Source of the DNA: Flabesymbios commensalis
Lineage: Eukaryota; Annelida; Polychaeta; Terebellida; Flabelligeridae
Direction of reading: 5' to 3'
DNA: 64,000 bases
Assembly: GCA_964017125.1 (NCBI GenBank)
Contig: OZ024905.1
Span: forward strand, 39,350,869-39,414,868
Below the pieces are notes generated by a model. The model ran no database searches, had not been told where the DNA came from, and saw only the letters and a program-made list of their open reading frames with translations. This document shows positions 35,401 to 44,565 of this stretch, in pieces. Position 1 is the stretch's first letter; the number at the start of each line of letters is the position of its first letter. The position numbers and the translations under genes are program-made.

Positions 35401-38400
35401 CCATAGAAAGACGTAATCTACAAACAGAAACTAACACATCCATGATTACTGTGAAATGTAGTGTCATTAGAATCCATAGCAAGACGTAATCTACAAACAG
35501 AAACTAACACATCCATGATTACTGTGAGATGTAGTGTCAATAGGTCCATGACAAGACGTAAATTACAAACAGAAACTAACACATCCATGATTACTGTGAG
35601 ATGTAGTGTCATTAGAATCCATAGCAAGACGTAATCTACAAACAGAAACTAACACATCCATGATTACTGTGAGATGTAGTGTCATTAGAAGCCATAGAAA
35701 GACGTAATCTACAAACAGAAACTAACACATCCATGATTACTGTGAGATGTAGTGTCAATAGGTCCATGACAAGACGTAAATTACAAACAGAAACTAACAC
35801 ATCCATGATTACTGTGAGATGTAGTGTCATTAGAAGCCATAGAAAGACGTAATCTACAAACAGAAACTAACACATCCATGATTACTGTGAGATGTAGTGT
35901 CAATAGGTCCATGACAAGACGTAAATTACAAACAGAAACTAACACATCCATGATTACTGTGAGATGTAGTGTCATTAGAATCCATAGCAAGACGTAATCT
36001 ACAAACAGAAACTAACACATCCATGATTACTGTGTGATGTAGTGTCAATAGGATCCATGACAAAACGTAATCTACAAACAGAACCTAACACATCCATGGT
36101 TAGTTTTGGTTACTGTGAGATATAGTGTCAATAGAATCCACGACAAGACGTAATCTACAAACAGAAACTAACACATCCATGATTACTGTGAGATGTAGTG
36201 TTAATATAATCCATAGCAAGACGTAATCTACAAACAGAAACTAACACATCCATGATTACTGTGAAATGTAGTGTTAATAGAATCCATGAAAAGACGTAAC
36301 CTACAAACAGAACCTAACACATCCATGATTACTGTGAGATGTAGTGTCAATAGGTCCATGACAAGACGTAAATTACAAACAGAAACTAACACATCCATGA
36401 TTACTGTGAAATGTAGTGTCATTAGAATCCATAGCAAGACGTAATCTACAAACAGAAACTAACACATCAATGATTACTGTGAAATGTAGTGTTAATAGAA
36501 TCCATGAAAAGACGTAACCTACAAACAGAACCTAACACATCCATGATTACTGTGAGATGTAGTGTCAATAGAATCCATGGCAAGACGTAATCTACAAACA
36601 GAAACTAACACATCCATGATTACTGTGAGATGTAGTGTCAATAGAATCCATAGCAAGACGTAATCTACAAACAGAAACTAACACATCCATGATTACTGTG
36701 AAATGTAGTGTTAATAGAATCCATGAAAAGACGTAACCTACAAACAGAACCTAACACATCCATGATTACTGTGAGATGTAGTGTCAATAGAATCCATGGC
36801 AAGACGTAATCTACAAACAGAAACTAACACATCCATGATTACTGTGAGATGTAGTGTCAATAGAATCCATAGCAAGACGTAATCTACAAACAGAAACTAA
36901 CACATCCATGATTACTGTGTGATGTAGTGTCAATAGAATCCATGGCAAGACGTAATCTACAAACAGAAACTAACACATCCATGATTACTGTGTGATGTAG
37001 TGTCAATAGAATCCATGACAAGACGTAATCTACAAACAGAAACTAACACATCCATGATTACTGTGTGATGTAGTGTCAATAGGATCCATGACAAGACGTA
37101 ATCTACAAACAGAATCTAACACATCCATGATTACTGTGAGATGTAGTGTCATTAGAATCCATAGCAAGAAGTAATCTACAAACAGAAACTAACACATCAA
37201 TGATTACTGTGACATGTAGTCTCAATAGAATCCATGGCAAGGTGTAGTCTACAAACAGAAACTAACACATCCATGATTACTGTGTGATGTAGTGTCAATA
37301 GAACCATGAAAAGACGTAACCTACAAACAGAACCTAACACATCCATGATTACTGTGAGATATAGTGTCAAAATAATCTATAGCAAGACGTAATATACAAT
37401 CAAAACTAACACAAGCATGATAACTGTGTGATGTATTGTCAATAGGATCCATGACAAGACGTAATATACAAACAACCGCTAACACATCCATGATTACTGT
37501 GAGATGTAGTGTCAATAGTATTCATGGCAAGACGTAACCACAAACAGAACTAGCACATCCATGATTGATACTGTGACATGAAGTTTCTATATGGTCAATG
37601 GCAAGACGTAATATACAAACAGAAACTAACACATTCATGATTACTGTGTGATGCAGTGTCAATAAGAGTCATGACAAGACGTAATATACAAACAGAAACT
37701 AACACATCCATGATTACTGTGAGATGTAGTGTCAATAAGATCCATGACAAGACGTAATCTACAAACACAAACTAACACATCAATGATTACTGTGACATGT
37801 AGTCTCAATAGAATCCATGGCAAGATGTAGTCTACAAACAGAAACTAACACATCCATGATTACTGTGATATGTAGTGTCAATAGAATCAATGGCAAGACG
37901 TAATCTACAAACAGAAACTAACACATCCATAATTACTCTGAGATGCGGTGTCAATAAGATCCATAGCAGGACATAATCTATAAACGGAAACTAACACATC
38001 CATGATTCCTGTGAGATGTAGTGTAAATACTACACCTGCCTCACCTTTCACTACAATGTGTGAAGCATGTAGTACATTCTCATCATCGGGCCATGGATGA
38101 TTTAGCCAATAAACAGACGGCGATATTTATTAATAGTATTTTTCGTGATATGCACTTGCACTCGTTTTTTATTAGCACACAGTTTGAAGACATTTTAAAT
38201 TTTATTTACTGTTGTTATTGACATTTATTTACTTTTTTTATGTGCTATGTACCAAGAGTACGTTCAATAAACTCTTATAATATTATTATTATCATTATTA
38301 GTAGGATCCATGGCAAGATGCAAACTACAAACAGAAACTAGCACATCCATGATTTCTGTGTGATGTAGTTTCGATGGGATCCATAGCAAGACGTAATCTA

Positions 38401-41400
38401 CAAACAAAAACTAACACATCCGTGGTTACTGTGTGATGATTTCAAACATTTAAAGCATACCAATCTTTAACAGCAAAGAAACATTTAAAATACTCCAATC
38501 TTTGACACATATTAGCAATGGGACCACAATAATGTATCACCATTAGTTGATGGCCTGTGGTTCTACCTGTCACTGTGCACTTGATACATTACATCACAAT
38601 CACATATTATAAGTTTGCCTATAGATGATATGTTTTTCACGATTGATCTGTCTTTCATAGACGTATGCATGTAAATTACTCTGATTTAAAGACATATTGT
38701 CTATAAACCTGATAAACATATATTATAGACATATGTAAACGACATACTTATATCAATAGTGAATGATATGGTACCGTATATCATAAGCATGATAAGTATG
38801 TCATATGGTATACTTACTCTTGACTGGCTCCATCCAGGTTTTGTCTTAAGATCACTTTATGACCCAGTATATGTAGACCTGCTATGAGATCTGCCCATTG
38901 TAGTAGGTCTCCCAGTGGTCCTCCATGCTCTATGGTGTCCACAGAAGCAAAGTCTGTGCGTGTCAACACCCCGGGAAGAACCAATATCTACATGTGAAAT
39001 AAACGGCTGCATAGAGCTAAAGGTGAGCTATTAGCATGATTAGAGGATTTTCCCAGCGCTTCGTTGGATTTGCAAGTTGCATATGTGTACCCTGTTGCTT
39101 CCAAAACATTAATCGTACATTTTAGGTACAAGATATGAGCATGATGTGTCTTTATTGAATTAGTTGTGGAGATAATTTAAAAATTACCTGTGTAACTTTA
39201 AATTTGAACCTCGCAATTAAAATAACTATTTCTTTTCCCAGAAATCGTTTGCTGCACGTTCTCTTAGAAAGTAACTGACTTCGCCAGCCTACATTCTTAC
39301 AACTTTTGCCTGTAGATGATTGAAACACATAATTTAGTAATTAAAACTAATAATGTAACCTTCCAAAATAAAACAATATATTTTTTTCATACTATTGGAT
39401 CCGTATGGCGTACTCACCCTTTTTGTCGTCTGGTTAGTGACGTTTCGTGTTGTGGACAGACGTTTGATAGCTTGCTCCAGATGAGGCCATGTGTGTCTCA
39501 TACGATCACTGATCCATCCCCATCTCTTCTTATTTCCCACCTGGTCCAAGATGTCAGCCAAGTTCCGACTGGGGCTGTCCTCTGGCTATAATAAACATAC
39601 AGTGACAGATAAAGAGGGGGTCAGGGGGGGGGGGGCTGCGAAGACTAAAAATACCGTGCAAGCACTCGAATACCCCTCGGCTGATGCAGTGACTCAAACT
39701 GTCCACAAATCTGACGCAACTGCTGCCAATGCGCTATGTCATTAATCATGTTAATAAAAAAAAAGATAAAATCAAGATGGCCACTATAGCCTCGGCTTGG
39801 ATCGGACATGAAAACTGACAATGCCAATAAGACTAGCAGACCTGAAAGACCTATATATACAAGGTTTCAAGGGAATTATGAAAAAAATTAGGTTGTAAAA
39901 ATTTAGTCGCCAGGTGGCGGCCATTTTGATTAACCATGGAAAGCTGAAAATCTAATCAGGTCATCTCCACATTCATGGGTAACTTCTCATAAAAAAATTG
40001 GAAAGATCAAAATTTAATAATTATTTTGCAAGTTACCGCGTTAACAAGTATTTTTTAAATTAAAACATCAAGATGGCCGCCATAGCCTCGTTTTCAGTCG
40101 CACGCCAAAACGGACATTTAGACTCTCAGACCAGGAAAACCTATACAGTATGGTTTCAAGGGAATTCTGGTGAAAAAAATTACATGAAAAAAATAAAAAA
40201 AATAGTTATTTTGGCCATTTTGATTATCGGTGGAAAGCTGAAAATTTAATCAGGTCATTATTTTTAAAGTTATCGCGTTAACAATATTTTTTTTTAATCT
40301 TTGACCTCGACCTTTAGCCTATGAGCCTGGGTAAAAAAATTGTCGGGAAGGGTTGAATGTTTGTATGAATTATAAATTAATTCTGTTACATCATGTTGGT
40401 GTAGAGCCAAAAAACTGCGTGCGGCGGGGGCAGAGACGGCGGCGGCGGCGCACAAAGGGGACGACAATACCCCTTCGGGCCCAGCGGACCGAGGTGTAAA
40501 AATCATTTACACCTAAATGTATGAGTTTTTAATGGGACCCGCCCCTTCATACAAACTGTGAAACTCAAAGATAAACAAGGATGAAGGATCAGAAACGAAT
40601 CTAAAATATGTCCATGGTAAAATATGCCGCACCTTCTATCACACGAGTAGTATTAACACTTAAAAAGATCCCTTATATCATGTCTAATAAAATCAAAAAT
40701 TTCAAAAATAGACGATGAACAAAAACTACACTAAAGTAGTGACTTTTGTGTAGCTTTCAAGATTTTAATGGTTATTTTAGTCACATAAAAAATAATTGTC
40801 TCTTTTCCCCATAAACAACAGAGATTGCTCAAGACTGGTCTAAAATGGGATGACCGTCTACGACATCCAGAAAGTATTAGAATACCCTGCATAGGGTTAG
40901 CTGTTATATTGCTTGGCCTGAGAGCGTACAATATGATTTGTATTGTTAAAATTGTTATAGAATTGCACAGAAAAACACAGGCTTCGGATGTTCTCAGTTT
41001 TCAGACAGACCAATAGTCCTGAATGTAAGGACTATTGGTGGTTATACATATATAGACTCGGATAAATGGTTGTAAACTCCTAAACCACTGTAAACATAAG
41101 TTTGCTTTCACCTGAATACTGTTGGTCATCTCGGATTTTTTCACACAATCTGCCTCGTGTGGGGCAGGTATAAGGACAATTCAGACTCGTTCAATTTGAA
41201 AAATACATGTCTTTATATTTGGGTTCAATTTCATTTCATCTCACCATGATAGAAGAACTCCTTCCTTTTGCGTTCTTTCCATTGAAACCTAACAAAAAAC
41301 ATGATAAATAGTTTGCTCTCTTTTAATGACATGTTGACATGTTGTCCTCCCTAGTCATGTTCTAGCCATTTTTAAGATTATTTTCAATTTGATAACGTTT

Positions 41401-41763
41401 GCAAATATTTGTCATTTTCTTATTTTGTATCAGTAGAGACATTTCACATTTTTAATTTTTAGGTTTCAACCACAATTGCCAGAAGCTTGTCATCTACATA
41501 CTTTTTATGCTACATGCTTTTATTATTTTTTTTTTCAAAAAATCCCCTAAAGGCTTAATATTATGCATTTTTGCTTTCCCGCTGTTTAAGTTCCACGAGC
41601 CTTTTTTAAAACCCAGCTGGACCATCATATAATGAAGCATCAAAATCCTACCTAGTTCGCCATCCGAGTCTTCTGCCTTCATCACCAAGATGTAGTTCAT
41701 CAGTTGTAACAGTACGCACACCAGCAAGATCACAATAAACACACGTATAACACGTATCTTCAT
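29180..41763 (-). CDS. MGAT5: MGAT5-like alpha-1,6-mannosylglycoprotein 6-beta-N-acetylglucosaminyltransferase (gene, spliced)
   Basis: This Golgi enzyme family adds beta-1,6-GlcNAc to the alpha-1,6-mannose arm of N-glycans, from UDP-GlcNAc. From 39585 down to the stop at 29180 I can join eleven exons with GT-AG sites and fully matching phases. The product follows vertebrate MGAT5 nearly throughout: EHGGPLGDLLQWADLI, YTDIVGY, DAFGTE, FYPHTPDNSFLGF, VFVGLGAPIDANGALEA, INPKF, LPYEFTADGFLERL, WPPESEL, LICESVFFQLLN, and the Cys-rich end CPCRTYITHQMALCRSC. Weaker exons at 41112-41763 supply a type II signal anchor. The sum is 586 residues, or 600 with the doubtful exon 3, against about 740 in human. 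The luminal domain before the catalytic part is therefore short, or exons between 39.6 and 41.1 kb were missed. The symbol refers to the family; orthology to MGAT5 rather than MGAT5B is not shown. Two minisatellites are built from its own exons. Confidence 0.95.
29854..29911 (-). CDS. MGAT5: MGAT5-like exon 13 (58 nt)
   Basis: A tiny exon between acceptor GAAATTTTTTTCAG and donor GTAAGT. It encodes LICESVFFQLLNSTDVFK, which aligns with the LICEPSFFQ segment of vertebrate MGAT5. It joins exon 12 in phase 1 and exon 14 in phase 2 without a break. Confidence 0.92.
30187..30303. mobile_element. Partial family A MITE in intron 12
   Basis: AGCCGTAGACCCATAACATA to TTTCAGCGTTGTATGGGTAA is the AT-rich half of family A. 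It ends 24 bp from the donor of exon 12. Confidence 0.75.
30327..30516 (-). CDS. MGAT5: MGAT5-like exon 12
   Basis: The acceptor is CTTCCTGATCAAG and the donor GTTAAT, which is weak. It encodes LTPWLPYEFTADGFLERLSA, YIAHQDYCG and WPPESELHTLLSPPDMSCNT, matching the PYMPYEFTCEGML...QDFC...WPPLSAL block of vertebrate MGAT5. The family's Cys in FTCEG is Ala here (FTADG). Confidence 0.95.
30795..30865. mobile_element. Family C MITE fragment in intron 11
   Basis: CAGTCACCTGAAATTGTGGA, TCGCGGTAGTGAGAC and GCAACTTCGAGTGACTAA are the central hairpin of family C. The ends are lost. Confidence 0.55.
31120..31236 (-). CDS. MGAT5: MGAT5-like exon 11
   Basis: A phase-0 exon of 39 codons between acceptor TCTTGACAG and donor GTAATAC. 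It encodes PTSQISYLEEWVGPPRVLTV and NYDNLTAVETAMQQAISTE, aligned with TSQHPYAEVFIGRPHVWTVD of vertebrate MGAT5. It includes an NLT glycosylation sequon. Confidence 0.95.
31280..31520 (+). repeat. Second copy of the 14241-14720 dispersed repeat, in intron 10
   Basis: GTAGTCTGATATAGTCAAGT, GACCTGTTCAGTCATGTGCA, ATCTCTGTCCTATCAAG and GTGAAGCATGTGAGGGTG match the 5' half of the other copy. The tRNA-like 3' half is absent. Confidence 0.7.
31871..31996 (-). CDS. MGAT5: MGAT5-like exon 10
   Basis: A phase-0 exon of 42 codons between acceptor TATCACCAG and donor GTGAGC. It encodes VFVGLGAPIDANGALEAVAR, GSVFINPKFS and FRGKPTSRQ. This is the family's LFVGLGFPYEGPAPLEAIA...FLNPKF block, part of the nucleotide-sugar-binding region of the catalytic domain. 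Confidence 0.96.
32344..32393. mobile_element. Family D MITE fragment in intron 9
   Basis: ACCCAATGTTGGTTTGATGA, GGGCCGGCGTAGCAGACGGC and GGGCCAACATT. It stops abruptly where the family C element begins at TTAACC. Confidence 0.65.
32394..32548. mobile_element. Truncated family C MITE abutting the exon 9 donor
   Basis: It starts TTAACCCTGAACCCGCTAAG, continues GTTTAAACATCAAGATT, and breaks off within the hairpin at GGTGTGGGTCGTGGTAGC. It ends 3 bp from the exon 9 5' splice site at 32551. Confidence 0.75.
32552..32698 (-). CDS. MGAT5: MGAT5-like exon 9
   Basis: A phase-0 exon of 49 codons between acceptor ATCACTGTAG and donor GTAGGC. It encodes GHENVIRVISRYAEVHSTIK and LINHGIMPHQQYQHLLMSAK, aligned with IIHTYMEVHATVYG and YVKNHGILSGRDLQFLLRETK of vertebrate MGAT5. 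Confidence 0.95.
32922..33034 (-). CDS. MGAT5: MGAT5-like exon 8
   Basis: The acceptor is TACAATTGCAG and the donor GTAGGTGG. With the last base of exon 7 it completes PHTPDNSFLGFIIPLPPQ, the hallmark FPHTPDNSFLGF of the family, then KTIAVLYGKESRYLK. An upstream in-frame AG would insert extra residues, but phase and conservation choose this one. Confidence 0.96.
33310..33443 (-). CDS. MGAT5: MGAT5-like exon 7
   Basis: The acceptor is GTATATTTTTCAG and the donor GTAAGAT. It encodes SKFRIVDAFGTEAIFNDKVY and LGLNLKQFYTFY, matching LDSFGTEPEFNHANYA and NLNPQQFYTM. It joins exon 6 in phase 2 and exon 8 in phase 1. Confidence 0.95.
34042..34176 (-). CDS. MGAT5: MGAT5-like exon 6, parent of the 73-bp array
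   Basis: The acceptor is TTTCTGTTTGTAG and the donor GTAACT. It encodes LRLAMDLIDTISQSGHGCAS, then LDLIYTDIVGYRELPESLTQ. The second half matches the ELIYIDIVGL block of the family. The first about 60 nt and the splice acceptor belong to the first unit of the adjacent tandem array, of which this is the functional member. Frame is fixed by exon 5 (phase 2) and exon 7. Confidence 0.93.
34177..38032 (-). repeat. 73-bp minisatellite in intron 5, about 53 copies of a partial exon plus its splice acceptor
   Basis: Read on the minus strand, each unit is TTTCTGTTTGTAG (the exon 6 acceptor) followed by ATTACGTCTTGCTATGGAT and about 40 further nt homologous to exon 6, ending GGATGTGTTAG. The period is 73 bp, and units differ by a few substitutions and 1-2 nt indels. 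In the exon frame a unit reads LRLAMDSIDTTSHSNHGC and then VSFCL before the TAG of the next acceptor. Subtypes (for example AATAGGTCCATG against AATAGAATCCATAG on plus) alternate in blocks, as expected from unequal exchange. Confidence 0.97.
38033..38302 (+). mobile_element. Insertion in the 73-bp array, LINE-like 3' tail
   Basis: About 270 bp unrelated to the array separates the last two units from the rest. It ends CGTTCAATAAACTCTTATAA and then an (ATT)n-type run, like the 3' ends of some LINEs and SINEs. No coding part is visible. Confidence 0.55.
38303..38440 (-). repeat. Outlying two units of the 73-bp array
   Basis: Two diverged units (GGATCCATGGCAAGATGC, ACTACAAACAGAAACTAGCA and ACGTAATCTACAAACAAAAA) continue the array beyond the insertion. 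Confidence 0.9.
38818..38987 (-). CDS. MGAT5: MGAT5-like exon 5
   Basis: The acceptor is TTTCACATGTAG and the donor GTAAGTA. It encodes ILVLPGVLTRTDFASVDTIE, HGGPLGDLLQWADLIAGLHI and LGHKVILRQNLDGASQ, matching KVLVFLGLLTEESGF and FSGGPLGELVQWSDLITSLY. This is the start of the catalytic domain. Confidence 0.96.
39418..39585 (-). CDS. MGAT5: MGAT5-like exon 4
   Basis: A phase-0 exon of 56 codons between acceptor TTTATTATAG and donor GTGAGT. It encodes PEDSPSRNLADILDQVGNKK, RWGWISDRMRHTWPHLEQAI and NVTNQTTKR. It aligns with RWMRLRIRRMADAWIQAIKS of vertebrate MGAT5. Two overlapping sequons (NVT, NQT) are present. Confidence 0.92.
39765..40300 (+). repeat. Two adjacent copies of a roughly 290-bp repeat
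   Basis: AATCAAGATGGCCACTATAG, AAGGTTTCAAGGGAATTATG and GGCGGCCATTTTGATTAACC at 39769-39942 recur as CATCAAGATGGCCGCCATAG, TATGGTTTCAAGGGAATTCT and GGCCATTTTGATTATCGG at 40067-40232. They lie in intron 3/4 of the MGAT5-like gene. The nature of the unit is unknown. Confidence 0.75.
41112..41153 (-). CDS. MGAT5-like exon 3 (doubtful)
   Basis: A 42-nt phase-0 candidate, ADCVKKSEMTNSIQ, between acceptor CCCCACACGAG and donor GTGAAA. It keeps the frame between exons 2 and 4 but has no clear family match, and the acceptor is mediocre. Skipping it also leaves the frame intact. Confidence 0.3.
41245..41288 (-). CDS. MGAT5: MGAT5-like exon 2 (stem region)
   Basis: A 44-nt exon with acceptor ATGTTTTTTGTTAG and donor GTGAGA. 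It enters in phase 1 and leaves in phase 0, which fits exon 1 and exon 4. It encodes FNGKNAKGRSSSIM, a hydrophilic stem. Support is from splice sites and phase only. Confidence 0.6.
41652..41763 (-). CDS. MGAT5: MGAT5-like exon 1, start codon and signal anchor
   Basis: It begins at an ATG and encodes MKIRVIRVFIVILLVCVLLQ, then LMNYILVMKAEDSDGEL, with donor GTAGGA. A basic N-terminus followed by about 20 hydrophobic residues is what a Golgi type II glycosyltransferase needs. An out-of-frame ATG lies 8 nt upstream. The ATG-plus-anchor stretch is homologous over its length to the units of the adjacent 83-bp array. A preceding TGTTGTAG may act as acceptor for a 5' UTR intron. Confidence 0.65.
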
Positions 41764-42870
41764 CACACATGGTGACCCTTCTCAATCTACAACAGCACAT
41801 ATACCATAAATAACACAATGAACACATGTATAACACGTATCTTCATCACACATGGTGACCCTTCTCAATCTAAAACAGCACATACACCATAAATATCACA
41901 ATAAACACACGTATAATACGTATCTTCATCACACATGGCGACCCTCCTCAATCTAAAACAGCACATACACCATAAATATCACAATAAACACACGTATAAC
42001 ACGTATCTTCATCACACATGGTGACCCTTCTCAATCTACAACAGCACATACAACATAAATATCACAATGAACACATGTATAACACGTATCTTCATCACAC
42101 ATGGTGACCCTTCTCAATCTACAACAGCACATACAACATAAATATCACAATGAACACATGTATAACACGTATCTTCATCACACATGGCGACCCTCCTCAA
42201 TCTAAAACAGCACATACACCATAAATATCACAATAAACACACGTATAACACGTATCTTCATCACACATGGTGACCCTTCTCAATCTAAAACAGCACATAC
42301 ACCATAAATATCACAATAAACACACGTATAACACGTATCTTCATCACACATGGTGACCCTTCTCAATCTACAACAGCACATATACCATAAATAACACAAT
42401 GAACACATGTATAATACGTATCTTCATCATACAACATAAATATCACAATAAACACACGTATAATACGTATCTTCATCACACATGGTGACCCTCCTCAATC
42501 TAAAACAGCACATACACCATAAATATCACAATAAACACACGTATAACACGTATCTTCATCACACATGGTTACCCTCCTCAATCTACAACAGCACATACAC
42601 CATAAACACTGATAAATATCACAATAAACACACGTATAACACGTGTTTTCATCAATCTACGACACCACAAACACCATTAATATCACAATAAACACATATA
42701 TAACACGTGTTTTCATCACACGTGCTGACCCTCCTCAATCTACAACAGCACAGACACCGAAAATAATATAATAAACACACGTATAATACGTGTTTTCATC
42801 AATCTACAAACCATTAATATCACAATAAACACATACATAACACGTGTTTTCATCACAAATGAAAAATACC
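41764..42870 (-). repeat. 83-bp minisatellite derived from the start-codon exon, about 13 copies
   Basis: On the minus strand each unit contains GAGAAGGGTCACCATGTGTG, ATGAAGATACGTGTTATACG, TGTGTTTATTGTGATATTTA and TGGTGTATGTGCTGTTGTAG. Translated from the ATG this is MKIRVIRVFIVIFMVYVLL and a stop, against MKIRVIRVFIVILLVCVLLQ in exon 1. Units past about 42430 are shortened and more diverged. The array directly abuts exon 1 on its 5' side. Confidence 0.93.
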
Positions 42871-43258
42871 TGAAAAATATATACTTTTCATCGGAAAGAC
42901 ATTATAATCATTATTATCATATCATTATAATCACATACATGCTATTATCTGATTATTAACCAATCGTTCTCCTTATGTTTCTATTACAGATTTATTTCGT
43001 TGTTTTTAATTTCTTTTTTATGTTATTTAACAGTCAGGCTAAAATCGTTATTAAATCATTATCTTTTTGGCTCCTTGATATATGGCCATAATATGTCAAC
43101 ATGTCCATCGACTAGAATTGCGTAGGTGTTTTTAAATTTTGTGATGCGCCTTTGGTGCTATTATAAATTTCTTTAAAAAATCATGTTGACAATTATTTAA
43201 AATATAAAAAATAAATGAAAAGGTACCGCAAATTGCGAATGAACTAACGTTACGCTTA

Positions 43259-43313
43259 CCCCAACAAACACGACACATAAAAACAATGTTTTTTTTGTGT
43301 CGTATTTGCTGGG
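43259..43313. mobile_element. Short family D MITE derivative
   Basis: The outer arms CCCAACAAACACGACACATA and TGTGTCGTATTTGCTGGG face each other with the middle deleted. Confidence 0.7.
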
Positions 43314-43340
43314 ACGGTACTTTATTGGGCATGCTATATA

Positions 43341-43416
43341 CCAGCAAACACAAAAGGTTGAACCAATGTGGGCATAATGCTGGTTGAACGTCATAGACGG
43401 TGGGTAACATTTCACC
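43341..43416. mobile_element. Partial family D MITE
   Basis: ACCAGCAAACACAAAAGGTT, AATGTGGGCATAATGCTGG and CGTCATAGACGGTGGG are present. The right terminus is missing. Confidence 0.65.
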
Positions 43417-43419
43417 ATA

Positions 43420-44348
43420 CAGTATCAGTATAGTACAGTACACAGCGTTTTTATTTGTTGATACCCCTGTGCCATGCGTACATATCAGAATGAATTATGC
43501 ATAATGTACGTATTTTGATATTAAGAATAGTTAATGTGATATGCTTAATTGCGACGATGACAAAGAAAGTTCTTACCAATTACGCAGAAATGTAATCCAT
43601 AATTTTATTCATAAAAGTAGGCATCTATTCTTATTTCCAATATTTTTTACCGAAACGGTCGGTTGTTGTACAAGCGTTCAATAGCCTTTTCTGTTAATAC
43701 ACACAGGTGAGCGTACTTGTGACGTACACGTGTGGTTATGCCGGTGTACACGCATAAACCTCTATATTGTGACACCTGTTAAAGACTAGATGACGGGGTA
43801 TATCTGACTAAATTAGAAGTACAATATAACAACTCAAACATGGAAAAAAATTAATTGATACAAACTCTTTATGTGAATACCTACCAAGGTAGGCTTAGTT
43901 GGACCGTTTTCTAAAATAAACAAACGAAAATCCAAGCGTAAATTTAAATAAATTGAACAGGCTAATTTCTTCCAAATAAGGGCCTACAGTGTGACAATCA
44001 GTCTGACTATTTATGCTATGGGCTTACTGGGATATTGTAATCAAATATAAGGAGCTACGATAAAATATAAGGGGTGATTAAATCTTAAATAGTGAACATT
44101 CACTAACCATGCTAACTCTATGGATTTGTTTAAAAAAGATCATTTTTATTTTTAGTAATTGATTAACTATTCCAATAATCCGCAATGCAATTGAACACAT
44201 CCACTAATTGACACATTGTAGAATATGTTCGTCGTTGATGTGAACACATGTGACTGGTCGATTTAGTTCGAAATCAATCAGAGTACTTGTATAGTATTTT
44301 ATGAAGTGGTATGCACTAAGCAATAGTTAGGCTGGGTTATTATCAGCT
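43420..44348. other. AT-rich stretch with no recognisable feature
   Basis: I see no exon or repeat here. Confidence 0.45.
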
Positions 44349-44421
44349 GCCTCTATAGCTCAGTGGCTAGAGCACTGGTCTTGTAAACCAGGGGTCGTGA
44401 GTTCAATCCTCACTGGAGGCT
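44349..44421 (+). tRNA. tRNA-Thr (anticodon TGT)
   Basis: A complete 73-nt cloverleaf without intron. The acceptor arm is GCCTCTA with TGGAGGC (one G-T pair) and discriminator T. The D arm is AGCTCAGTGGCTAGAGCA. The anticodon stem-loop is CTGGTCTTGTAAACCAG, so the anticodon is TGT, reading ACA. The T arm is GTGAGTTCAATCCTCAC, which contains the B box. A TTTT run at 44426-44429 is the expected RNA polymerase III terminator. Intact pairing suggests a functional gene. Confidence 0.95.
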
Positions 44422-44565
44422 AGGGTTTTGTCATCTTCCTGTAATAGTTATCCTTCAAGTTATACACACAGAAGATGAATTGAACAAGTTACAACAAGGA
44501 CATTATCAGAAATACATATATATCCATGACTATTCCCAAGGCATGGGTTTATATTTTCAGTACTA

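Noticed and set aside
34177-38440. Minus-strand frames of 60-70 codons as short genes, or a CRISPR-like array
   Set aside because: The frames are read-outs of the 73-bp minisatellite. Repeats are contiguous with no unique spacers, and the host is a eukaryote.
39316-39745. Plus-strand frames over the MGAT5-like exon 4
   Set aside because: They are shadows of the minus-strand exon, which has splice sites, phase and conservation.
40294-40506. Minus-strand 70-codon frame as a missing MGAT5 exon
   Set aside because: Ala/Pro-rich sequence with no match to the family and no suitable splice sites.
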